In this document: positions 8,417 to 15,769 of the stretch, one piece after another
How positions within the stretch are numbered: position 1 is the first letter of the stretch
Layout: the number at the start of each line of letters is the position of its first letter
Assembly (NCBI GenBank): GCA_002423245.1
Contig: DIVD01000045.1
Location: 18,997 to 67,464, forward strand
Direction of reading: 5' to 3'
Length of the DNA stretch: 48,468 bases
From: Rhodobacteraceae bacterium UBA6141
Lineage (GTDB): Bacteria; Pseudomonadota; Alphaproteobacteria; Rhodobacterales; Rhodobacteraceae
The notes under the pieces: model-generated
Database searches by the model: none
What the model saw: the letters and a program-made list of their open reading frames with translations, nothing else
What the model was told of the DNA's origin: nothing
Made by a program: the position numbers and the translations under genes

Positions 8417-8461
8417 GGTTTCTGCGGGCGACCAGGGGAGGTTTTTGCGGGCGACCAAAGG
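8417..8461. repeat. 23-bp imperfect tandem duplication
   Basis: Two copies of a 22-23 bp unit containing TGCGGGCGACCA (8417-8439 and 8440-8461) lie in the spacer (8337-8469) between the gcdH start and the AbrB-type gene end. Confidence 0.65.
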
Positions 8462-8469
8462 CCGGGGCG

Positions 8470-9537
8470 CTAGCGCCGTGCGACCAGCCGCGCCACGATC
8501 GGCGCCATCACGATCACCACGAAGATCCGCGTCAGGTGATGGGCGACGACAAAGGCCACGTCGGCCCCGGCGACGATGGCGATCACCGCCATTTCCGCCT
8601 GCCCGCCCGGCAGGAAGGACAGCAGCAGATCGAGCGGCGGCGCCTCGGACATCAGGCTGACCAGCCCGAACACGGCCAGCGAGATCACCGCCAGCAGCAG
8701 CGTGAAGACGATGCCGGCGCCGACATCCACCCGCAACTCGCGCATCGTGATGCCGGCATAGTTCGCGCCGATCGACAGGCCGATGAAGAATTGCGAGGCC
8801 ATGATCACCTCGGCCGGCGGGCGGCTGTGGATCAGGCCCGACAGGCTCAGCGCCGCGGTCAGGATCAGCGGCCCCAGCAGCGAGGCGCCAAAGAGGCCGA
8901 TCCGCTCGCCGCCCTTCCAGCCGACCAGCCCCGCGAGCGCCATCAGCAACAGCTCGTGCGGCGGGATCTGCGACAGCGGGATGCCCGGCGGGCGCGTCAG
9001 GTCCGCGCCCCAGGCGTAATGCAGGATCACCGGCGCGGTCGAGACGATGACCAGCACGCGCGTCGCATGGACAAGGCTCATCGCGCGGATGTCGCCGCCC
9101 GCCTCCACGCCGAAGATCAGCATGTCCTGCAGCCCGCCCGGCATCGCGGAATAGAAGGCGGTCGGATGGTCGAAGCCGACCCTGCGGAAGAAGCCGTAGC
9201 CCGCCGCGCCGATGACCAGCACGAAGACCGGCACCATCGCCAGCGTCAGCCCGTATCCGGGCAGCGAGCCCAGCATTGCCGGCGTGACGGTGGCGCCGAC
9301 CGCAACGCCGAGGAAGGTGCGCATGAACACCCCCAGAGCGCCCATCTCTGCCAGCGGGGCGCCGGCCAGCGCGACCACGAGGCAGACCAGCATCGGCCCC
9401 AGCAGGAAGGGCAGCGGCAGGCCCAGCACGGAAAACAGCGCCGCGCCGAACGCCGCCGCCGCGAGCGTCATCAGCCTTGCCCTGATCAGCAGCGGCTTTC
9501 GGGGGGAGGGCGTGTCGGAAGGCTGGGCGCGCGTCAT
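8470..9537 (-). CDS. AbrB-family inner membrane protein
   Basis: A 355-residue integral membrane protein with about ten hydrophobic helices arranged as two similar halves, each carrying a GLPLPFLLGPM or SFLPGGQAEM type segment. SAMPGGLQDM in the first half and SFLPGGQAEMAVIA in the second are the paired motifs of the AbrB family (sometimes misnamed ammonia monooxygenase or transcriptional regulator). The substrate is unknown; a transport role is inferred from topology. The start is ATG at 9537, since the upstream in-frame extension to 9660 is low-complexity. The gene is divergent from treZ and probably not co-transcribed with gcdH, 133 nt downstream of it. Confidence 0.75.
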   Translation of the reverse strand: MTRAQPSDTPSPRKPLLIRARLMTLAAAAFGAALFSVLGLPLPFLLGPMLVCLVVALAGAPLAEMGALGVFMRTFLGVAVGATVTPAMLGSLPGYGLTLAMVPVFVLVIGAAGYGFFRRVGFDHPTAFYSAMPGGLQDMLIFGVEAGGDIRAMSLVHATRVLVIVSTAPVILHYAWGADLTRPPGIPLSQIPPHELLLMALAGLVGWKGGERIGLFGASLLGPLILTAALSLSGLIHSRPPAEVIMASQFFIGLSIGANYAGITMRELRVDVGAGIVFTLLLAVISLAVFGLVSLMSEAPPLDLLLSFLPGGQAEMAVIAIVAGADVAFVVAHHLTRIFVVIVMAPIVARLVARR

Positions 9538-9872
9538 GCCGCAGCTTTTCCGTCCGCGCTGCGGCGGATGCAAGAGAGGACGTTCGTGAAAAACCGGCGG
9601 GTTTGTCAGGGGTTCTTCATGTGGAATCTGAGGAACGCGCCGCAACGCCTTGATGAGCAAACGGAAACATGGATTCCGCCATTCGGGCCGATCACCTGGC
9701 TGCGAACCATCGCCGGGCGGCGCGAAGGGTTCCGACCATCGCCGGGCGGCGCGAAGGGTTCCGCCGGGGAAAAGTTCCGCCGGTGCAGGAACAATCCGGC
9801 CCGGCCTGCGGTTCTGCCTCTACCGGACCCGTTCCCGCAGCGCCGGTGCCCCCTGCCTGCCGGAGCCCCATC
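9538..9872. other. Divergent intergenic region between the AbrB-type gene and treZ
   Basis: This 335-nt spacer contains a small inverted repeat (AAACC-GGCG-GGTTT near 9588-9602), the perfect 29-bp tandem duplication at 9706-9763, and a GGAG 7 nt before the proposed TTG start of treZ. An ATG at 9669 is open into treZ, but the sequence between is repeat-derived and low-complexity, so I treat it as leader. No clear -35/-10 pair could be assigned. Confidence 0.5.
9706..9763. repeat. Perfect 29-bp tandem duplication upstream of treZ
   Basis: Positions 9706-9734 are repeated exactly at 9735-9763. The unit contains CGCCGGGCGGCGCG. It lies in the treZ leader and would alter promoter or operator spacing if its copy number varied. 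Confidence 0.85.
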
Positions 9873-11792
9873 TTGACCGACGCCCCAGTGCCCGCCGATC
9901 CAGTGCCCGCCGATCCAGTGCCCGCCGATCCAGTGCCCGCCGATCCAGTGCCCGCCGATCCCCCGCCCCATGCCGATGCCCCAGTCCCTGCCGCTCCGCC
10001 GCTCCCGAGCCCTGCCGGCGCCGTCCTGACGGGCGAGGCTCTGCACTTTCCCCGCACCTGGGGCGCGGAGCCGGTGGCGGAGGGGCGCTGGCGCTTCGCG
10101 CTCTGGGCGCCTTCGGTGAAGGCCGTCTCGGTGCGCGTGGGCGAGGCGGAAACGCCCCTCCGGCGCGAGGCCGACGGCTTCTGGCGCGGCGAGGCGGCGG
10201 CAGCGGCGGGCGCGCGCTATGGCTTCGTGATCGACGGCACCTTCCGCCCCGATCCGGCCGCGCGGGCGCAGGCGGGGGATGTGCACGGGCCATCGGTGCT
10301 GGTCGATCCGCGCGGCTTTTGCTGGGCCGATCGCTGGCCGGGCCGCCCCTGGGACGAGGCAGTGATCTACGAGCTGCACATCGGCACCTTCACCGACGAG
10401 GGCACCTTCGCCGCCGCCGCCGCGCGCCTGCCGGGGCTGGCGCGGCTGGGCATCACCGCGATCGAGATCATGCCGCTGGGGCAGTTCGGCGGCCGGCACG
10501 GCTGGGGCTATGACGGGGTGCTGCCCTATGCCCCGCACAATGCCTATGGCAGCCCGGACGAGCTGAAGGCGCTGGTCGCGGCGGCGCAGTCGCTGGGGAT
10601 CATGGTGATCCTCGATGTGGTCTACAACCATTTCGGCCCGGAGGGCGCCTATCTGCACGACTACGCGCCCGAGTTCTTCGACCCCGGCCGCCACACGCCC
10701 TGGGGGGCGGGGATCGACTATACCCGGCCGGCAGTGCGGGCCTTCTTCATCGAGAACGCGCTTTGCTGGCTGACGGAATACCGGCTGGACGGGCTGCGGC
10801 TGGACGCGACCGACCAGATCGTGGACCCCTCGCAGCCCGAACTGCTGGTGGAACTGGCGCAGCGGGTGCGGGCGGCGGGGTTCGACCGCCCGATCCACCT
10901 GACGACCGAGGACAACCGCAACATCACCCGCCTGCACGAGCCCGCGGCCGGGCTCTACACCGGCGAGTGGAACGACGATTACCACCATTGCAACCACTGC
11001 CTGCTGACCGGCGAGCACGAGAGCTACTATGCCCCCTATGCCGTCAATCCGCTGGCGGATCTGTGCATGGCGCTGGAATGCGGCTTTGTGGAGCAGGGCC
11101 AGCCGAGGCCGGGGCGGGACAGGCTGCGGGACGGCCTGCGCGGCGAGCCTTCGGGGCATCTGCCCTGGCCGACCTTCATCAACTTCAACCAGAACCACGA
11201 CCAGACCGGCAACCGCGCGCTAGGCGAGCGGCTGACCGCGCTGGTGGATGACCCGCCGCTGAAGGTCGCCCATGCGCTGCTGCTGACCGCGCCCTTCACG
11301 CCCCTGCTGCTGATGGGCGAGGAAGAGGGCTCGCGCGCGCCCTTCCTGTTCTTTGCCGATTTCACCGGCGATCTGGCGGCGGCGCTGCGCGAGGGCCGGG
11401 CGAGGGAGTTCGCGGATTTCGCGGGCTTTGCCGAACGCGCGCCCGATCCGCTGGACCCCGCCACCCGCGACGCCTCGCGCCCCTTCGCCGAGACCGGCAG
11501 CGCGCGGGCGGCTGCCTGGCGGGCGCTGACCGCGCGGCTGCTGGAGGCGCGGGCGCGGCTGATCGTGCCGCTGGCGAAGTCGGGCCGCGCCGGCGATCCG
11601 GTCGTGGTGCAGACCGGGCCGCGGTCGCTGCGGGCGCAATGGCCGTTTTGCGCGGGGCGGCTGATCGTCGCGGCGCGGTTCGGGCCGGATGCGGGCGGGG
11701 TGCAGGATGCGGGAGTCCCCGCAAGGGCGCCGGATCTGGACCTTGCGCCCGAGCACGATGGCAGCGCCTTTTCGCTGTGGCTGGAGGTGTGA
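9873..11792 (+). CDS. treZ: Malto-oligosyltrehalose trehalohydrolase
   Basis: A GH13 enzyme of about 639 residues that releases trehalose from maltooligosyl-trehalose made by TreY. After a Pro/Ala-rich leader comes FALWAPSVKAVSVRV (N-terminal beta domain), then the barrel: YELHIGTFTDEGTF, VVYNHFGPEG, GLRLDATDQI (nucleophile Asp), HLTTEDNRN (acid Glu) and FNQNHDQTGN. No in-frame ATG exists between 9669 and the barrel, so I choose the TTG at 9873, which has GGAG 7 nt upstream; GTG codons inside the following repeats are alternatives. The first 40 residues include five PVPAD units, a likely flexible linker. The stop is 1 nt before the treY GTG. Confidence 0.85.
   Translation: MTDAPVPADPVPADPVPADPVPADPVPADPPPHADAPVPAAPPLPSPAGAVLTGEALHFPRTWGAEPVAEGRWRFALWAPSVKAVSVRVGEAETPLRREADGFWRGEAAAAAGARYGFVIDGTFRPDPAARAQAGDVHGPSVLVDPRGFCWADRWPGRPWDEAVIYELHIGTFTDEGTFAAAAARLPGLARLGITAIEIMPLGQFGGRHGWGYDGVLPYAPHNAYGSPDELKALVAAAQSLGIMVILDVVYNHFGPEGAYLHDYAPEFFDPGRHTPWGAGIDYTRPAVRAFFIENALCWLTEYRLDGLRLDATDQIVDPSQPELLVELAQRVRAAGFDRPIHLTTEDNRNITRLHEPAAGLYTGEWNDDYHHCNHCLLTGEHESYYAPYAVNPLADLCMALECGFVEQGQPRPGRDRLRDGLRGEPSGHLPWPTFINFNQNHDQTGNRALGERLTALVDDPPLKVAHALLLTAPFTPLLLMGEEEGSRAPFLFFADFTGDLAAALREGRAREFADFAGFAERAPDPLDPATRDASRPFAETGSARAAAWRALTARLLEARARLIVPLAKSGRAGDPVVVQTGPRSLRAQWPFCAGRLIVAARFGPDAGGVQDAGVPARAPDLDLAPEHDGSAFSLWLEV
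9886..9960. repeat. 15-bp tandem repeat, five exact copies (treZ N-terminus)
   Basis: CAGTGCCCGCCGATC is repeated five times without mismatch from 9886 to 9960 and encodes (PVPAD)5 in the treZ frame. Copy-number change keeps the frame. Confidence 0.9.
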
Positions 11793-11793
11793 T

Positions 11794-14295
11794 GTGACTG
11801 CTGCGGCGAACGGGCTGCGCGGGCCGGATGGGCGCGGGCCGGAGGGGGGGCGCGGGCCGGAGGGGGGGCGCGTGCCGGTGCGGGCCAGCTATCGGCTGCA
11901 ACTGCGCAATGGTGTGGGCTTTGCCGAGGCCGAGGCGCTGTTGCCCTACCTCGGCGGGCTTGGCATCAGCCACCTGTTCCTGTCGCCGGTCCAGACGGCG
12001 CGGCAAGGCTCGACCCACGGATATGACATCCGCGATCCAGGGCAGATCGAGCCGGAACTTGGCGGGCGGGCGGGGTATTCGCGGCTTGCGGCGGCGGCGC
12101 GGGCGCGGGGGATGGGGCTGATCCTCGACGTGGTGCCCAACCACATGGCCTTCGACCCCGAAACCCCCTGGCTCGCGGATGTGCTGCGCCACGGGCAGGC
12201 CAGCCGCTATGCGCGGCATTTCGACATCGACTGGAGCAGCGGCGCGCTGTCGCTGCCGATGCTGGAGGGCAGTTTCGCCGAGGCGGTCGCGGCGGGTGGG
12301 GCGAGCATCGCCGAGGCGCCCGGCGGCCCGGTGCTGAAGCTGGGCGGGCTGGTGCTGCCGCTGGCGCCGGGCAGCGAGGCCGGGCTTGGCCCCGATCCGG
12401 GGCCCGAGGCGCTGCTGCGGCTGCACGAGGCGCAGCACTGGCGCCTGCGCGACTGGAGGTCCGAGACGCGGCGGCTGAGCCACCGGCGGTTCTTCAACGT
12501 GACGCAACTGATCGGGGTGCGCGTCGAGGAGCCCCAGGTGTTCGAGGATGTGCATGCGCTGATCTTCGATCTGGTCGCGGCGGGTGAGGTGGACGGGCTG
12601 CGCATCGACCATGTCGACGGTCTGGCGGACCCTGCGGGCTATCTGCGGCGCCTGCGCGACCGGGTGGGCGACCTGCCGGTCTGGGTGGAGAAGATCCTGA
12701 CCGGCGACGAGGCGCTGCGGCCCTGGCCGGTGCAGGGCACCACCGGCTACGAGGCGGCGCGGGCAATCGCGCAGGTGCTGGGCCGGGGCGAGGGCGTCGC
12801 GGCGCTGGACGGCGCGTGGCGGCGCGCGACGGGGTATGAGGGCGATTTCGCCCGGACGCTGGCGCAGGCGAAGCGCGACGTGCTGGCCGCCGACCTTGCC
12901 GCCGAAGTGACGGCGCTGGTGGACCTGGCGATGCCGGCGCTGGAGGCGCAGGCCGCGCCCCCGCCTGCGCCCCCGCCCCCACCCGGCGCGCTTGCCGATG
13001 CCGTGCGGGCGCTGCTGGCGGCCTTTCCGCGCTATCGCACCTATCTGGACGGCGGCCCCGCCGACCCCGAGGATCTGCGGCTGATGGAGGAGGCGGTGCA
13101 GGCGGCGCAGGGCGCGGATCCGGCGCTGGTGGCGGCGCTGGCGCGGCTGGTGACGGGGCCGGGCGCGGATGCGGCCTTTCGCACCCGCTTCCAGCAGGTG
13201 ACCGGCGCGCTGACCGCCAAGGCGCATGAGGACACCGCCGAGTTCCGCTTCAACCGCTATCTCGCCGCCAACGAGGTCGGCGCCGACCCGGACGAGCCGG
13301 TGATCCCGGCGGCGGCGTTCGGCGGCTGGTTCAGGCGGCGCATCGACGAGGCGCCCGAAGCGATGGTGCTGACCTCCAGCCATGACACCAAGCGCGCCGA
13401 GGATGCGCGGATGCGGCTGGTGGCGATGTCGCATCTGCCGGAGGATTTCGCGGCACTCTGGCAGGCGGCGGAGGCGATGGCGTCGCGTGGCGTCGCCGCC
13501 AACCTGCGCTGGTATGTGGTGCAAAGCTGGCTGGCGGTGTGGGAGCCGGGGCGGGCGGATGTGCCGGGGCGGCTGGCCGAGCATGTGCGCAAGGCGATGC
13601 GCGAGGCCAAGGAAGTCACCACCCATGCCGCCCCCGACGAGGCCGCCGAGGCCGCGGCGCTGGACTGGACGGGGGCGCTCTGCGCGGCCTGGGGCGACAG
13701 CCCGCCCGAAGCGGCGCTGCGCCTTCAGGCGCGGGGCGCGGTGCTGTCGCTGGCCCAGCTTGCGCTGAAGCTGATGCTGCCCGGCGTGCCCGACACCTAT
13801 CAGGGCACCGAGGATGCGGCCTTCCATCTGACCGACCCCGACAACCGCCTGCCGGTGGATTTCGCCGCGCTGGCGGCGCAGGGGCCGCAAGGCGCGCTTG
13901 GCCGGGCCAAGACCGCGCTTTTGCGCCGGATGCTGGCGCTGCGGGCCGAGGCGCCGGGGCTGTTCGCGGCGGGCGATGTGCAGGTGGCGGGCGAGGCGGG
14001 GCGCTGGCTTCACCTCGCGCGGACGGATGCGCGGGCGGAAGCGGTGCCGGCGCTGCGGCTGCGGATCGAGATGGACGGCAGCGCGGAAGACGGCAGCACG
14101 GAAGAAGGCAGCACGGAAGACGGCGGCACGGGGGAGGGCGGTGCGGGGAAGGGCGCGCCGGACTGGAGCTTCGACGGCGGCGCGGCGGGGCGGGTGGCCC
14201 TGTGGGTGGAGGCGCCAGCCGTTGCGAAGGGCCGGGCGCCGGGGGGACGGGCTGCGGGGGAACGGGCGGCGGCGGGACGGGACGGCTTCGCCTGA
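11794..14295 (+). CDS. treY: Malto-oligosyltrehalose synthase
   Basis: An intramolecular transglucosylase of about 833 residues that converts the reducing end of maltooligosaccharides to a trehalose unit. Motifs include ASYRLQLRNGVGF and GISHLFLSPV at the barrel start, LDVVPNHMAF, GLRIDHVDGL (nucleophile Asp), VWVEKIL (acid Glu) and SSHDTKRAED. The GTG at 11794 has GGAGG at 11783-11787 and follows the treZ stop directly. Three parts look repeat-grown: GPEGGRGPEGGR near residue 20, a Pro-rich linker near 390, and a Gly/Glu/Ser-rich C-terminal segment from five 15-bp units. The barrel itself is intact, so the protein should be active. Confidence 0.88.
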   Translation: MTAAANGLRGPDGRGPEGGRGPEGGRVPVRASYRLQLRNGVGFAEAEALLPYLGGLGISHLFLSPVQTARQGSTHGYDIRDPGQIEPELGGRAGYSRLAAAARARGMGLILDVVPNHMAFDPETPWLADVLRHGQASRYARHFDIDWSSGALSLPMLEGSFAEAVAAGGASIAEAPGGPVLKLGGLVLPLAPGSEAGLGPDPGPEALLRLHEAQHWRLRDWRSETRRLSHRRFFNVTQLIGVRVEEPQVFEDVHALIFDLVAAGEVDGLRIDHVDGLADPAGYLRRLRDRVGDLPVWVEKILTGDEALRPWPVQGTTGYEAARAIAQVLGRGEGVAALDGAWRRATGYEGDFARTLAQAKRDVLAADLAAEVTALVDLAMPALEAQAAPPPAPPPPPGALADAVRALLAAFPRYRTYLDGGPADPEDLRLMEEAVQAAQGADPALVAALARLVTGPGADAAFRTRFQQVTGALTAKAHEDTAEFRFNRYLAANEVGADPDEPVIPAAAFGGWFRRRIDEAPEAMVLTSSHDTKRAEDARMRLVAMSHLPEDFAALWQAAEAMASRGVAANLRWYVVQSWLAVWEPGRADVPGRLAEHVRKAMREAKEVTTHAAPDEAAEAAALDWTGALCAAWGDSPPEAALRLQARGAVLSLAQLALKLMLPGVPDTYQGTEDAAFHLTDPDNRLPVDFAALAAQGPQGALGRAKTALLRRMLALRAEAPGLFAAGDVQVAGEAGRWLHLARTDARAEAVPALRLRIEMDGSAEDGSTEEGSTEDGGTGEGGAGKGAPDWSFDGGAAGRVALWVEAPAVAKGRAPGGRAAGERAAAGRDGFA
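11833..11868. repeat. 18-bp tandem duplication in treY N-terminus
   Basis: Two identical 18-bp units (11833-11850 and 11851-11868), each ending in a run of seven G, encode RGPEGG twice. Both the G run and the duplication are prone to slippage. Confidence 0.8.
14074..14148. repeat. 15-bp tandem repeat, five degenerate copies (treY C-terminus)
   Basis: Units start at 14074, 14089, 14104, 14119 and 14134; the second is GACGGCAGCACGGAA. They encode DGSAE, DGSTE, EGSTE, DGGTG and EGGAG, an insertion within the C-terminal beta domain of TreY. Confidence 0.85.
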
Positions 14296-14310
14296 CGCCG
14301 CACAGGCGTC
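14294..14310 (+). terminator. Short hairpin at the treY stop
   Basis: GACGCC at 14294-14299 pairs with GGCGTC at 14305-14310 immediately at the treY stop codon. No T-run follows, so it may only attenuate or pause transcription before glgC. The rest of the 170-nt spacer (14296-14465) holds C/T-rich short repeats and no clear promoter. Confidence 0.35.
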
Positions 14311-14465
14311 CCGCCCGTTTCTGCCGCCCGCTTCTGCCGCCGTTTCTCGCCTCTTGCGGGAACAATCCTGCGGCTGGCGCGTTAGAGACCGCAGCACTTG
14401 CTGCCCCCGCCCCGGAGATGACCCCGGAAAGGGCCGGCCCCCTCCCTGCATCGTCCGAGGTTCCC

Positions 14466-15767
14466 ATGCCACAGCCCCTTGCCCCCCGCCCGCAGTCCGT
14501 TTCCACCTCTGGCGGCGCGGGGGGCGGAACGCTCGCGGTCCTGCTGGCGGGCGGCAAGGGCAGCCGGTTGCATGAACTGACCGCCAGCGAGTGCAAGCCG
14601 GCGCTGTTCTTCGCGGGCAACCGGCGCATCGTGGATTTCGCGCTGGCGAACGCGCTGCGGTCCGGCCTGCACGAGATGATCGCCTGCACCCAGTACCGCC
14701 CCGAGACGCTGACACGGCATCTTCAGGGCCCCTGGGGCGCGGCATTCGGCGCGGCGGGCGGCAGGCTGGACATCGCGCATGGCCCCGAGGTCGCAGGCCA
14801 TTCCGAAGGCTACCTTGGCACCGCCGATGCGGTCATGCGCAACATCCCCGCCATCGACGCGCGGGCGCCGCGGCATGTCGTGGTGATGGCGGCGGATCAT
14901 GTCTGCCAGATCGACTTTCGCCCGATGATCGAGACGCATGTGGCCAGCGGTGCCGAGGCGACGGTCGCGGCGCATGTGGTGCCGCGCAGCAGCGGCAGCG
15001 AGTTCGGCATCCTCGGCGCCGACGCCCGCGGCAGGGCGACCGGCTTTGTCGAAAAGCCCTCGGATCCGCCGGGGATGCCGGAGGATCCGGCCTATGCGCT
15101 GGCGAGCATGGGGATCTATGTCTTCAACTGGCCCTGGCTGCGGGCCCGGCTGCTGGCGGATGCCGCGGATGCCGGGTCCGGCCATGATTTCGGCCATGAC
15201 ATCCTGCCCGCCGCGGTGCGGGAGGGCGTGGTCGGCCTGTGGCGGCTGGCCGCGCAGGGGGCGGATGCGGCGGGGGGGACGGATGCGGCGCAGGGGGCGG
15301 GCTGCGCGCGCCCCTACTGGCGCGATGTCGGCACACTCGACAGTTACCGCGTCACGCAGCTTGATTTCACATGCGCCGCGCTTCCCTGCGCCATGCCGGA
15401 AAGCGTGCTGCCGCAGGCAGGCGCCGCGCTGGCGCCCTCGGCCGGCCCACGCCCGCGCGGCGGGCTGCGCCCCGGCGCAGCCTGGCCCGGCCCCTGGCCC
15501 GATGAAAGCGTGATCCTGCCCGGCGGGTCGGTCGCCAGCGGCGCGCGCGTCACCCGCGCCATCGTGGCGCCGGGCGCGCATGTGCCCTCGGGTCTGGTGA
15601 TCGGCGAGGATGCGCAGGAGGATGCGCGCTGGTTCCGCCGCAGCGCGGGCGGCACCGTGCTGGTGACGAGGGCGATGCTGGCGCGGCGCGAGGCGCAAGC
15701 GGCGCGCCCGGTGCCCGTGCGTCTGCCCGCCGCCCTGCTTCGCCCCCGCAGCGTCGGCGCGGTGTGA
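14466..15767 (+). CDS. glgC: Glucose-1-phosphate adenylyltransferase
   Basis: ADP-glucose pyrophosphorylase (433 residues), making the donor for glycogen synthase from glucose-1-phosphate and ATP. The nucleotide-binding start is LAVLLAGGKGSRLHELT, followed by KPALFFAGNRRIVDFALANA; GHSEGYLGTADAV, VVMAADHVCQIDF, GFVEKPSDPP and PYWRDVGTLDSY are conserved family segments. A C-terminal left-handed beta-helix part (SVILPGGSVASGARV) is recognisable. Compared with typical GlgC, the region before YWRDVG carries a Gly/Ala repeat-rich insert. ATG 14466 has GAGG 5 nt upstream; an in-frame ATG at 14418 is less likely. The TGA is 2 nt before the glgX ATG. Confidence 0.88.
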   Translation: MPQPLAPRPQSVSTSGGAGGGTLAVLLAGGKGSRLHELTASECKPALFFAGNRRIVDFALANALRSGLHEMIACTQYRPETLTRHLQGPWGAAFGAAGGRLDIAHGPEVAGHSEGYLGTADAVMRNIPAIDARAPRHVVVMAADHVCQIDFRPMIETHVASGAEATVAAHVVPRSSGSEFGILGADARGRATGFVEKPSDPPGMPEDPAYALASMGIYVFNWPWLRARLLADAADAGSGHDFGHDILPAAVREGVVGLWRLAAQGADAAGGTDAAQGAGCARPYWRDVGTLDSYRVTQLDFTCAALPCAMPESVLPQAGAALAPSAGPRPRGGLRPGAAWPGPWPDESVILPGGSVASGARVTRAIVAPGAHVPSGLVIGEDAQEDARWFRRSAGGTVLVTRAMLARREAQAARPVPVRLPAALLRPRSVGAV

Positions 15768-15769
15768 GG

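Noticed and set aside
8290..9876. Plus-strand frame of 528 codons opposite the AbrB-type gene
   Set aside because: His/Arg/Gln-rich shadow of the minus-strand membrane protein, which has clear family motifs.
9606..11198. Minus-strand frame with repeated GGHWI residues opposite treZ
   Set aside because: The repeat is the antisense reading of the (PVPAD)5 DNA array; no independent support.
14418..14465. Earlier ATG for glgC at 14418
   Set aside because: GGAG touches the codon with no spacing and the added residues are not conserved; 14466 has GAGG at proper distance.
11362..14745. 1127-codon open frame on the minus strand opposite treZ/treY/glgC
   Set aside because: Arg/Pro/Gly-rich, with no domain; it mirrors treY codon structure. 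Long antisense frames are expected at this GC content.
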